Shown: positions 25,501-38,100 of the stretch, piece after piece
How positions within the stretch are numbered: position 1 is the stretch's first letter
How the letters are laid out: every line of letters starts with the position of its first letter
From: Nymphaea colorata
Taxonomy: Eukaryota; Streptophyta; Magnoliopsida; Nymphaeales; Nymphaeaceae
NCBI RefSeq assembly: GCF_008831285.2
Contig: NC_045141.1
Span: forward strand, 12,944,106 to 13,008,105
Length of the DNA stretch: 64,000 nucleotides
Reading direction: 5' to 3'
The notes under the pieces: model-generated
The model's input: the letters and a program-made list of their open reading frames with translations, nothing else
The model's database searches: none
What the model was told of the DNA's origin: nothing
Translations under genes and position numbers: made by a program

Positions 25501-28500
25501 CAATATGAAACAATAAATTGTCAATGTCAATAACCAAGGTCTCTGCTTCACTAGGTCAAATGTTTCCTGCAGCATGATACTCAAAGAATGCCATGGAGAG
25601 CAAGAGTTGAGAAAATTTTGAGAGGTCTTCAGCTACAAGATGAACAAGAGCCTCAAGTTTTCCACTCCCAGGCCATGGATTGTCCTCCAATATTAGAGAG
25701 GAATAGTACATTGCCTGCTGATATGGCTGTCTAAACTTGAAGTTCTCATACAGTCAATACTCCTTTACCATGCTTTCCTTGAGCACAGTTTTTTTTTTTT
25801 TAGTTTTACTTCAAATTGAGCAACTTTTTCAATTATGGCATCCAACAATAGCTTCCTTTTGTAGTTGCATCCAAACACAGTCAACTAGAACCCAAAATCA
25901 GGTTGAGATATCTTGTACATCAAACCAGCTACTTGTGCATCATAAGCATAATCATTCAAGTAATCCATCAATAAAACGTGTGAAAATGTCAGTGACAACT
26001 TCTGCATCAGAAGAATGGCGTGACTCAGGACAGTTGAAATCTATCTTGACAAAATCTATCTTGTACCACAATCTTGAAAAGAAGTTTTGTTAGCAAAAAT
26101 GGATATTTGGCTTGCTGCACTTCTTTGATTGCTAATTCAGTGGGAACAAATAAATTTGGTGCAGGAAAATGAGGTTCATCATTAGGGGACGCATTTATCC
26201 ATTTTTTGTACAATGGCATCAGTTTTCTCAACAGAAAATTCAGTTTGTTTCCAGGACTCCATCATATGATTCATATCTATGTGGCCTTTAAAATTCTTTG
26301 ATTCCCAAAAGATCCTGAGGTTATTTGGAGTGAGATCCTTTAGTATCATGTAGATGGTATCTGGAGAGAACTTAGAAGGAAGTGATGATCCTACAAGGCA
26401 ATCATGTGGTGGATAGAGCGTGCCATCCAAGCATATCTCAGTGAATGTATGCTCAATGGTCGAACAACCACGTCGCCATTAAGGAATTCTTACAAAGTCC
26501 CAAAATGGATTTGATGACAGGCGAACCCCTCTGTTTTACTGCAATCCAAATGCCCAACATTCCCACTAGAGTATGCTTCGTCTCTGTTTCTAATTTCTTC
26601 TCAACGGACTCCTTGGTCTCGATTTCTAAGGCAGCTCTCTTTGAGAGCTGACATCTACTCCCTTCCAGTCCATCATGCTTAACTATCGTGCACACCGTGA
26701 AGCCTCTCACATTCCATCTCAGGAGACCCAGTCTGGTTGAAGGCAATAGAACCTCAGCAAGTATGAGGAAGGGAAACTAGACATGCCTCAGATGGCGAAC
26801 TTCATCTGCTGCTGGACTCTTACTTTCATCAATTTTTGGATCATCGGTAGTTATGCTGCTGCCTAAAGCCAAGTCTACTAATTCTCGTTCTTTGTTCTGA
26901 CAATCCTTGTTTGCTCCTTTCATTGGAAGGATGGGCATCGTCAAAGAGTCGACAAGCACTTTTGGTGCTTCTTTTATACTTCAATTTTCAATGGATTGCA
27001 AAACTCCACATGTGCCCAAGACATTGTCTCCTGAAGCTAAGTCGTTGTTACTTTCCACAAGAGGGTGAGGGCAACGGCTTGACATCTGTATTTTGTTCTT
27101 AGTGGAGTATCTCTTTTGTTCCTTAGGCTCACTGGCCGACCTTTCAATATCTCCATCTTAGAACGGTTCGGCACTACCTGCACAAATCCCCCAATCAATG
27201 ACGTTGGCTGCCATGGTTCGGCTCCAAGATGGTTTCTCAGGCTGCCTTATTCAGCCCCCCTTCCACTTTCTGGTGTTGCCATCTTTGCGTGTTATTCTAG
27301 GGGTGAAGGGATTCCCTGCCGCTAGTCCTCCCTCCATCAGCACCTCGTTCAACTCCGCATAGAAGACTCCATCAGCAACGTACTTTCGTTTCTTGCTTAT
27401 CTAAGACACCATCCTAGAGCCATCGTGGAGTGGTATAGGGACTTTGTCTCCTGATGTGAAGCTGTTAACACCTTTAGTAAAGATGAGAGCCAGGGTTCAA
27501 CCATGGTTTTTTGTTGTCAATTGAATGGCCACGTTCGCTGTATCAGGGGGGTTTCTCTGGCTGCTTAGTATGTTTGGCTCCATTTTCTTCTCGTCACCAC
27601 CCTTCTTGCTACAAGCCCTCTCTCCCTGTCTTCTGGTAGGCACGCCATGCTCTAACGCCTCCTTGGTTCCCCTTTTCCTTATATAAAGAACTAGAACTAT
27701 CATTCAACACATCCATTGACAACCTAGCTTAGCAACCAAGTTGTTGGCGATGACAAGACAATTTTGAATAGTCATACGCTGAATGATCTTGTTCCTTTCT
27801 GCATCCAATATGCTCCATGATAGCATCTGGAATTATTGGTGGAACAAGAATGTTGTGTTGCCGACTGTTGGCAACAAAATGACTTGGCAATGAAGCTTCT
27901 CTACCATCTGGATTGTGTTGCACGATGGTCCGATTACCTACTGCATGCTCTCCTTTTGGCTATAAGCATGGTCTCTGCAACAATGACCATTGATGCATTG
28001 TTCATGTTGAGTGCTTTCGTAAGAAACTGCAAAGGCAGGTGTTGCATCTTTTCTGGTTGTAACTGCTCAGAGGCTTTGGAGTCCTTGCAGAGCAACTCAT
28101 GGAACAACTCCTTAATAATGAATTGTCTTGAGCTAATCGTCTGAAATTTCTAGTCGATGTCGAGCATCTATTGATCGATCCTATCAAAAGTTAATTTCAC
28201 CTTCCATTCATCTATCCAACCCATTTGCTCTGCAGCGATCTCCATTAGGTTGTCGTCGGAGACTAGCTCTGATACCATTGTTAGCCAACGCTTGCTAACT
28301 TCCACCTGCTACCAGAAATACTCACCCAAACACACGACCCTAATCCAGTTAGAGCGACTCTCTCCAGAGAAAAATCTCTCTTACATCGATCACCTCCTTG
28401 CGCCCTCCCAATTCCGTTATTTAAAGCCATTTTTTCTGGGTCAGCCCGATAGACCCAATCCAGACCTGATTCTAGAACCGAAATCTGGACACTAACAATA

Positions 28501-31500
28501 TGACTTCAGAGTAAACCACCACCGGAAATCATCTGCCTATTTGGGAAGTAGGTCTTAATCCACCATTTTGTAGCCAAATGGAATATGTTCATTTATTATT
28601 TGCTTCACAGTGACTTGGAGGCAAGCTTCTTGTTTATTAATGATTGGATGAAACACTTCGTTTTTTTCCCCTTTGGTTTCCTTTTCGGCTAGAGAAGGAA
28701 AATGGTTGCATTAGAAAGTTAGAACATATATTCCAGCTGAGGAATCTGGACATTGTAATATGTAAAGAGTATCTTTTACTAGAGTAAGTTGTAGATGCTC
28801 TCAAAAATGGGATTTTGGAGCAAGTTTACAAGTTGTCACATGTCATTAGAATTTGTTGGTAAAAGAAAAATTTTGCTAGGCTCTACCTGGCACCATAAAT
28901 AAATAATCTAGGTTGTTCATGTAATCAAATGGATGGATCACCTGCAGAAATACACTTGTAAAATGCTTTCAAATTGCTCAGTTTTTGAAAAGAGGACACA
29001 AACAGGTTACAATGACAACGCAGAAACCACAATAGCCTTTAGGTGCAACAACTCATGTGATCTAATGTGAATTCATGAGACCAGGCATAAAACAGGTAGA
29101 ACAGAAATGGGTTGGATTTGTCACGGTGTGGTTTTCAATATAGTTAGCTAAACTTTTAACAAACTTACATTGTAACAAAAACTAATATAAATGATTGTAT
29201 ATTAACTTATTAAGAATACTAATATTAAGTATGCTAATCGAAAACAAGTCATCTTGTTTGAAAGTTAAATGATTGTGGAATTTAAAATTTAATAATATGA
29301 GTTAGAACTATATTTAAAATAAATAAAAAATGCTTCCTTACATGGATGGTTATTGAAAATCTTCTTTACCTGAACCTGCTATTGTAATATCAACCCTTTC
29401 ATTCTGCAGTTTTAGGAAGGAACTCTGCTATGCATCACTTTCATAATCCAACCATCAGCAGGAAAATTAGATATAATCATATTAAGTAGGTGAGATATGG
29501 TATGATTGAAGCAGGATCTTATTTAGGTTGGGTCTAATCTTAAAATGTCTTAAGCCCTTGTCAGGACTAAAAGTGGGTCTTGTTATAATAAATTTTTAGA
29601 TTTTGAAGTGTGTTGATTGTTGGTAAAGTATTTGTTGACTGTAAAACATACTTTCTTCAAATTCTGAAATTCATTTAAAAACTTGAATTTAGAAGTTATA
29701 AATTCGGATTCAGATGATATTTTAATTCGAATCGCATGTAAATCAAAGTCATGTCAAAAAGTTCTGAAACATGAATTCAAAAAATTGAATCTATTATGGA
29801 GTTTGATTTGTTGTCACAAATATATTTTGACTTGATAATGTTGACATTTTGGAGCCAGCTGATTATATAAGAAAAATATCCTCATATTTTCGAAATTTAG
29901 TGGTAATGAAACATTAAAATAGTGGTGATGTTATTTTGAGATATCCTCATATTTTCCTGGCACGTGGTAAAATGTTCTTTTTTTGGTCATTTTAAGCATG
30001 TAATGTTTTATTTTGTTTCTCTTATGATTTCAAAGAGCTTTCTACTTTTGTTTTTTTTTTTATATTTTTGCATGAAAAAAAGATGATTGTCATATAACTT
30101 GTACTTTGTGTGTATTTGTTTGTGGTCAAGGTCTGAAGCTTCTGAGATCTTCTCAATGATTTTTCCTAAAAAACCTACATAGTAAAAAAAATTCTGAGAA
30201 GAACCTTGCCAAGATTAATGTTGGTAACAGCAGTTTGAAATTTTGAATTAAACTTAAAAAAATTTAGACATTCAAAATTTTAAATTTAATTCAAAATTTT
30301 ATATTTGAATTAAAATTTTTCTTTTGGTGTTGGGTGCGTGTAAGTTCTATTGTGGATCTTAGGTACCCAACTTGGTTCAGTCATGAAAATGGCTGTGTTA
30401 ACAAAACATGATTTCAGCATATGCTTGCTCTACCAAGAACCAATCTGTTGCCCGAAAGGATACAAAGTTACTGATCCAAAGGCATGCATTGCCTGCAACG
30501 TCGTCACCTTTGGTCTTTTTTTTTTTTTCCAAATATTTGTTCTTTTTGCATAAATTTAACCTAATTACATCCTAACTGGAGAAATATATCTTTTCCTGCA
30601 TAAGCAGGCTGTACTTTAGTTAAACAACTTCTTGGTTCCAATTGACAGCTCTCCAGATTCCGGGGATATACAGAATAATGTTGGATACATCACTTGTGGA
30701 TTTTTTTTGATTTTCATTTTTTGTCAAATCGAACCCCAGTAAGATGGTTAGAACAAACTTGTTTTGCATGGTTGAACCTAGTTGGACTTATTGAATGACA
30801 AGACATCAGCTATTAGATCTTAGAAAACATGGGTTCTAGCCTTCTAGGCACATGAATATCATTTTATGGACAACCAGTCAACCTTTTCCACTCCTGTGTT
30901 AATGTGCAGAATCAAGATAGTTACTACTTTTTTATCCAGACTCGTATGTAGTTTTTTGTTCATATTTAAGTCTAAGTTCAAGTTTGAATCTGGTTAGTGC
31001 ATGCTTGATAGTTGCTATAGAATTCATGGTGGCTACATCTGGACCAAGTGTAATGGATTTACTGCTCCAAATTGGTGGAAAAGGGACCTACTGTCACAGG
31101 TTTTTGCATTTTTATATTTTTATGGTTGATATAAACTGGTCAATGGCCTTCTTTTCCACAATATTTTTACCATAATGCAGTAAAAAAAAAAAGAGTTACT
31201 ATCAAATACCTTGTGCAGGTAAGACACTAGAAGGGGATTTTCTTGTATTAATAATTTGTGTTTTCTAGGAATTTCTAATGTCCAAAACCAAGCAGCATTT
31301 AACAGAGAAAAAAACGATCTCATGAAAAGTTTTGTAGGTCTTCCTGTCCAGATGCGGGTAGTAAAAAGAAAAGATTGAAAACGAACAGCCATAATAACCT
31401 CAAGGATGTGCACAAACTTAAATAAGGTGATTGGTGCCTAATTTTTGTTGATCAAAATTTATTTCAACTGTTCTACCTAACAGCCTTGCCTAAGAGGACA

Positions 31501-34500
31501 GTATTGTGTTCGTGCTAATAAACTGTTTATGGAGATATTGAATTACTTTTCCAGAAAGTGGCATAACAAGTTCTACTGTTCTACCTATATCAATATGGAA
31601 AAGGGGAGGCTGGTAGATTGTGTATCCCCTTTGCGATTGAGTGTTGTCTGAAATAATCATTAACTCAATTCTGTAATCCGTAAACTGGGATCTGTTGAAG
31701 TCTCATATCTGTCCTTTAGGCCTTAGTTCTTACATCAAAATACAGCCAAGGGTTGGTCAAGGGAGAGGAGGTTAAGTCTCTGTGGGTGTAGACTCTAGAA
31801 TTTTTTTGGTCTGGCCAACTATGACAATTCTTTGTGCCAGCCTGCCAGGATGTACATTCTTCTAGTTGTTTGCTAGCTTTCCCTGCCGGGTATACTTGTA
31901 GGCAGCTATTCAACTGAATGTTTTGGTGGTACCTGGTTTCCTGCTTAAATAAACATTGCCCAGCTGGTGACATGCATGTTGAGAAATACTCTGCATAGAT
32001 TCCCGATAAAGCTTAGTGGAGCTTCTCCTTGTGAAGACCAAAAAATTCCATCTATTTGGTGAGGTTTTTCTTATAGCTCCCTCACATTTTATTCACTTAT
32101 GTGAATGTATAAAAATTTTACGAACCCAAGGGCAAAAACATAAAATTCTGAGGACAACTGCTGAAGGATTTGATTTAGATGACAAAATCTATCAAGACAG
32201 AGCCATGGAGTCTAGTTCCAAATGTCTGGTTAAGTCAAGTAGAAGTTCCAATTATCCTTTAATCCACATCCTTGTGTTCATAAAACTTCTCAAAGGTGTA
32301 ACTTGATATGTCATCTTCTTTCTTAACGTTAGCTTAAAGTTCAAAATTTGTCTATGAATAACTATTTTACATTGCACAATGATGAAGATTACTTATTGGA
32401 AGGGTTCCACTTATTGAAATTTCTGTTTACATGGTTATACTGTTTTAGAACATGGCTGCAGTGTTGGAAAATAAATATGCTTTTAATTTTCTTAGTGATG
32501 CTTTTCCCATAGACAGCCTTGAAACCCAACAACCTTGTCTCATTTTAATTTAGTTCAATTTTCTCTTGCTATGATATTTCAGGGTACATATCATACAACT
32601 TTGTTATTGGTGCCTATTCATATTGGGGGCCGAAGGCTGGTTATGCTATCTATAACATGGTAAATTCCTCAACTTACTTATGTCATCTTCCATTGTTATT
32701 TTTTTTTTTGAGTGGTGCATGACATTTTGATTTTTTTTACTTAGCACCTGCTTCAGTTAGATGATATATCATTTAGCTTTTCCTTTTATTGCTATATCTC
32801 TTTTTCCTTCTCAATCTGCAAATATTTTCTGGTACAAAATGGTTCGATATTCTTTTGGTCCGTATTGTTATCTTCAGAATAAAAAAGGTCCTGCTTCTTT
32901 TCTGTACCACTAAGCTCATTCAAGTAGTCTATTGAACAATGCACTAAGTCACTGCTTCCAGGAGGCATTACTCTTATAGAAGTAATTCATTCTGGTTGGG
33001 AAACATTATGAACTGCTCTATACACCACCAAGGTTGATTTTGCATCTCAAGATTCTCAACCTAATTATGCATGGAAACTTGATATGCATTCATACCCTTG
33101 CTAAAGTGCAGTCCTTCATTTTTCTTGATATTTAGAACATATTTAAGTTAGTTCACTTTTACAGATTCCTATATAATTCTTCCCTTGCTCAAATGTATGG
33201 TGATTTTTTGGTTCAAATATGTTAGTATGATACTTCTAGTGCTTTGGAAGTTCTCATCATCTCAGGAGGTCAATTTTCTAGCGTAATTGGATGCACTTGA
33301 ATTACTTTGAAAGTGTTGATCAGCAGATGAAAAAAGTTGCCTATATTTTCTCAGATGCACGTAAGAATGGTTTAGGTTGTGTTGTTTATTTGTATTGATA
33401 AATGGCCACCAGTTTATGGTTTTAGTGATCGTCTACTATGGTTGTCTCCTCCATCAGTTGATGTGAAGAAATGACAGTCTTCATGAGGACCTAATAAAGG
33501 AAGAATTTCATTAACGAGGTGAAGTGATGATTTTATTGAAAAGGGGTTCTGCTTCATACCAGGTCTTCGTTGCCTGTCTGTTACCAGTTATCACCTGCCT
33601 GTTATCTTTGTGCAAAAATGGCTTCTAATGGAAATATGGAAGCTATAGAGTTAGTCTTGTTGGCTATCTAAGGAATGACTGTTAGGAAATGAAGTCAGGC
33701 TTCTTTCTGTTTTTGGCAAAATGAATATTTGTGTTTATCAGAAAGAAAAAGCAGTAAAAAAGGAGAGGGTTTAAGGAAGCGTTATAAGACAAAATCCTTC
33801 CTGTTTGCCTATCTGTGAACTCCTGTTTGGATTGAGGTCAAAACTAGTTGAAGGGCTGCGTTAAGCTGTGGCCTTAGAATATTTTATGTTCATGGCCCTT
33901 GTTTGTTAGATGATTGATGGTAATTATTCTTTATGCCTATTTTACTTGTTCTTTGCTTATGAAGTTTCTTGGATTTGCTTGGACAATTGGACTTCTCTGC
34001 TGGTTTTTCTGTTCATCAAAATCGAATGTGTTGTTATAGAACAATATAATCATTCTCTCCTAGTCCTAATTGTTTCTTTCTTATAATCTGTTCTTCATAA
34101 TTTCTTTACCTTTTGGCAGAGCAATGCAGATTTGCTTTTTGGAGGAATCACAATTGTATGTGGGATATTTGGAACATTAGCTGGAGGCTACATTCTAGAT
34201 CACATAAATTCTACTATCCGCAACGCATTTAAGGTAGTCTCAGTTTTATATTTTTAATTAAACTCTCACATTGTCTTCAGCCATCATCAGTAGCTCTATA
34301 TGTTGACACAGCTCGACTCTACAGAAAATACATTTTTCTGTTCTTTCCTGTCTAGTTTTGGACTAAGTCTACTTTGACTAGGGTCAATCTTGTCTTAATT
34401 TTTTTTGGTACTTCTTTGAATGAAGCATAGTCACAAATAACGTCTCGGAGTAAACGGCGAGGTTTTTCTTGGATATAATACAACGAGCTTGAAAAAATAG

Positions 34501-34906
34501 AAAATAAAAAAAAAATTTGTTTGACATTAAAAAAACTGAAAAAATGAAAAAACTGAAAAATACACGAAAAAATGCGTTAAAAATGTCTTTTTTTTTTAAA
34601 AACACGTTTTTTTAAAGTTTTAAACAGCTAGTTAATTTATCGTGCTTTTTTTTTGAGTTTTTTTCGAAAAAGATGCATTTTCTGTGACTATGAATTTTGA
34701 AGTGTCTTTTATTGTACATTAGGAGCTAGAGTTGCATTTAAGTCATCGTTTTAATCACTTTTTCTTGAAACTTAATGTCTCTTAATATTCATTTACTTTA
34801 CATAGGAAAAGAGAGACCTGCATGAATTCAAGACTTCACAAGTCATCCAATTAATCACATTTCTAAAAAGATAAACATCTTTTAATGGAATTTGCCCTTT
34901 TGTAGG

Positions 34907-34942
<36 letters not shown>

Positions 34943-35090
34943 AAGCAGCTTAATTAGCTCGTTATCTAATTAATTTCTTGGGAGCTTAAATTTATTTAGT
35001 GTGTTCATTTATCTTGAAATATTCATACACAATGAAATTTGCATGGAGTTAATTTTTTTTCCCATGAGTAAGAGTATATTCGGGGCACCT

Positions 35091-35147
<57 letters not shown>

Positions 35148-38100
35148 TATATGCATATTATGTCTGGGTGTGTGTACGGCCCGGTCCTTGGACCCATTTT
35201 TTTTAAATGCTCTATACCCATGTGACTACTCTCACCTAATCAGTACCCAAGTTTTTTGAAACTGTATTTAAACCCTACACTTTTGTGGCATGCCTATCTA
35301 TGAAAATGAAGGTAATTTATTATGTCTATAAAATATAAAGTGTAAAGTATAGAATTTAATCAAAGAAAATGAAGATCAAAACATCCAAGCCAATATCTTG
35401 GTACAGCTCAAAGATGCAAAATTAGATATTTAATATATTTTAATTTAAAAATTCACAATCTTAATTTTATATGCTAAACAAATTAAATTCAAAAATATAA
35501 AAATATGAAAAATTCAGAAAAAAGAAAACATGAATTGCACAAACATAATGTAACAACAAGCTTATGCTACCTACAACTTGCACATTTTCATTTTAAATCA
35601 CTGAAATTGACCACTTCAATTGCTCTCGATGCTTAAGTGGGTATCAAAATAAATAAATTTGTATTCTATATGACTTATTCCTTGGAGTCTTCAAACCATT
35701 TAACAGTATCAAATTACAATTCTTTGGTTTGGAGGATAGACATAGTGATAGTCTCTTATAATGAAAGCCCTAATTTTTTGTAACATGAATCTTTTATTTT
35801 TATTTTTAATTTCATGTAGAAGTTCTTTCTTAATATTTAGGCTTAATGAATTTATATAAGTTCAAAATAATGTTTTGTCACATTTTTGTGAAGTTGTTTG
35901 GATCATGCTGACTTATGGATCCTGTATTGCAATGTCGCATCATTGCTGCTTATGCAGGTATTTTAACAATGTATTTCTTTTGCAGCTTCTCTCTGGTGCA
36001 ACTTTATTTGGAGCTGTATTTTGCTTTTCGTCTTTCTTGTCACCCAAATTATATGGTTTTGTGATCCTTTTCTCAATTGGCGAGTTGCTTGTTTTTGCAA
36101 CACAGGTCTCTTCTCTCTTCCCTGCTTGATATGGATTATGCCTTTCTTTTGTTTGGTTTATGGTATATGCAATTTTAACGGCATGGCATTTAGGAAAAAT
36201 GTTGCTTCAGATCTTGTACACATTTTTTTTTAATTGTATGAACTACTTTGTGTTAGTTTGAATGCCAAATTAGTGGTATCTCATATGAGAAACTATCATA
36301 TCATGTAATGTGGGTATATATGGCTTAATGATCTTGATCTGTTGGTAAGTAGTGAATTGTGCTAGCCCTTAGGCTGACACTGCAAGACAGCATATGTTGA
36401 CAAGTCCCTTGTACTCTTCAAGTATTCTAGCTTCTGTTGCTTCCTGTTCAAAAATTTTTAATGTCTTTTTTATGTTTTAGCATTTTGTGGTGGCAATAAG
36501 AATTTCAAGGTTTTGAAATTTTCATGTTCTCCTTTTTTCTTTTCCTGATCCATTACAGAATTTACAGTGTGATAGGCTCTTGAACTTTTTCTTGACTGTG
36601 GACAATAGGATTTTTGTAAGCTGGGTGTTCTTCAGAATGTAACCATAGATGTAAAAAAATGTGATATTAACCTTAAAAAGGTGAAAAGACTACAAAAATG
36701 TGTTTCTGTAAAGAAAGCACAAAAAAAATATTTAACACACTATTATTGCAATTGTTTCACCTTTTTTTTCGTTTTTATCCCCATCATTGAAGTTATTTTA
36801 AAAAAGGCATTGTTGCCATCAAATTATGGTCTTTACCTGCCAGTTTATTTTATTTTTCAGTTTCCATTTTCTAATTTTCATCTTGATTGTAGCTTTGTAT
36901 TTGCCGGTTTCATTTGTTGTAGTTTTCATTTATGATGTACACTTTGCTATATTGGATATTGATGGTCAAATTTTAATTCTAGTTGTCGTTGTCTATAGGG
37001 GTGGAACTAGAAGGTTTTCCCTTTTTTTTTCTTTGTTTTGGTTGGGGGGAGCGGGGAAGCTATAGTTTCAAAATTTTGACAAGACCAAAGCATAATTTTT
37101 CAAAACTTTCATATAGACTAAATTAAAATTTTTGAAAGATAGAAGCAGAATTTTTTTTTTTCTGAAAATCTGAAGGGGGCCAAGGACCCTTGGCTCTGCC
37201 CCTGGTTGAAAATTCAAACTTAAATTAAACCATTTTTATCATCTCTAAAGCCTCATTTTTTATGATTTTGTGTAGTTACTTTTTATGATTTCTTATTAGT
37301 TTCTCCTTTGCTGTACTTTTACTTAATTTTGAGTTTTTTTTTTTCCATTTTTTGAAAACAAATGCCAAAGCTCAAAAAAAAAAAAAAACTTCTACCTGTG
37401 GAAAACCTCACCCTTAAAAACCTAGGAATGGTATTTCTGGCTATGTTTCGGAGTCATCACCTTGTGCATGTATATGATATAGAGTTAAATTTGATCATAT
37501 TTCTGCAAATTTCAATTTGAAATACATATGTGCTAGACTCACAAATTATTTCAGGGCACTAAAGTAGGAAAAAGGTTTGGCTGTGTGATTGCCTCTAATG
37601 ATTTGCTGTTCGAGGAGCAAGTAGTGTACGCTATACATAATACATGTTCTTGCTTCATGGACTTTTACTGGTTCTGCTTGTGCAGGCTCCTGTGAACTAT
37701 GTATGCCTTCATTGTGTCAAACCCAGTTTGAGACCACTCTCGATGGCTATGTCTACTGTCTCTATCCATATTTTTGGAGATGTGCCCTCATCACCACTTG
37801 TTGGTGTTCTTCAGGTTTGTGTTGGTTTAATTCTTTCATGCAATCATCAATTTGTTTTGACTGCATCTATGTCTTAATTGTTGAATGTGTTCAAAAGTAA
37901 AGAGAATTATCTATTAGGTTAGCCCTAATCTCTCTTAAATAGAGATTAGAGGGGTGATACACAGATTACAAATAAGTCCATTAAGAAAATAAAAAATATT
38001 AAACAGTGCACTAAGCAACTTCTTAAAATTCTAATAGCCACCCAACACACTTAGCTATTTTTCTCAACACTCCCCCTCAATCTGGAGCTTATATATTTAT

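Larger units (their letters stand above)
24388..28497 (-). mobile_element. non-autonomous LTR retrotransposon carrying host gene fragments (SPNS intron 10)
   Basis: This is a complete LTR element of 4110 bp on the minus strand. The LTRs are 24388-24605 and 28279-28497 (about 218 bp, TGTTAG...CTAACA, about 29 differences by eye, near 87% identity). The 5-bp target duplication ATATG is at 24383-24387 and 28498-28502. Reading the minus strand, the LTR at 28279 is followed after one base by TGGTATCAGAGC (28266-28277), a perfect primer site for initiator Met tRNA. A purine tract GGAAGGGAGGAG lies just before the other LTR. I find no protease, integrase, reverse transcriptase or RNase H motif inside. 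The interior holds an insulin-degrading-enzyme-like fragment and an RPS3-like fragment. It would need proteins in trans to move, and the LTR divergence says it is not recent. Confidence 0.9.

Noticed and set aside
25007..25537. 176-codon minus-strand frame as a functional insulin-degrading enzyme gene
   Set aside because: It is only the C-terminal part, lies within an LTR element, lacks the zinc-binding domain and continues upstream only through stops and frame changes.
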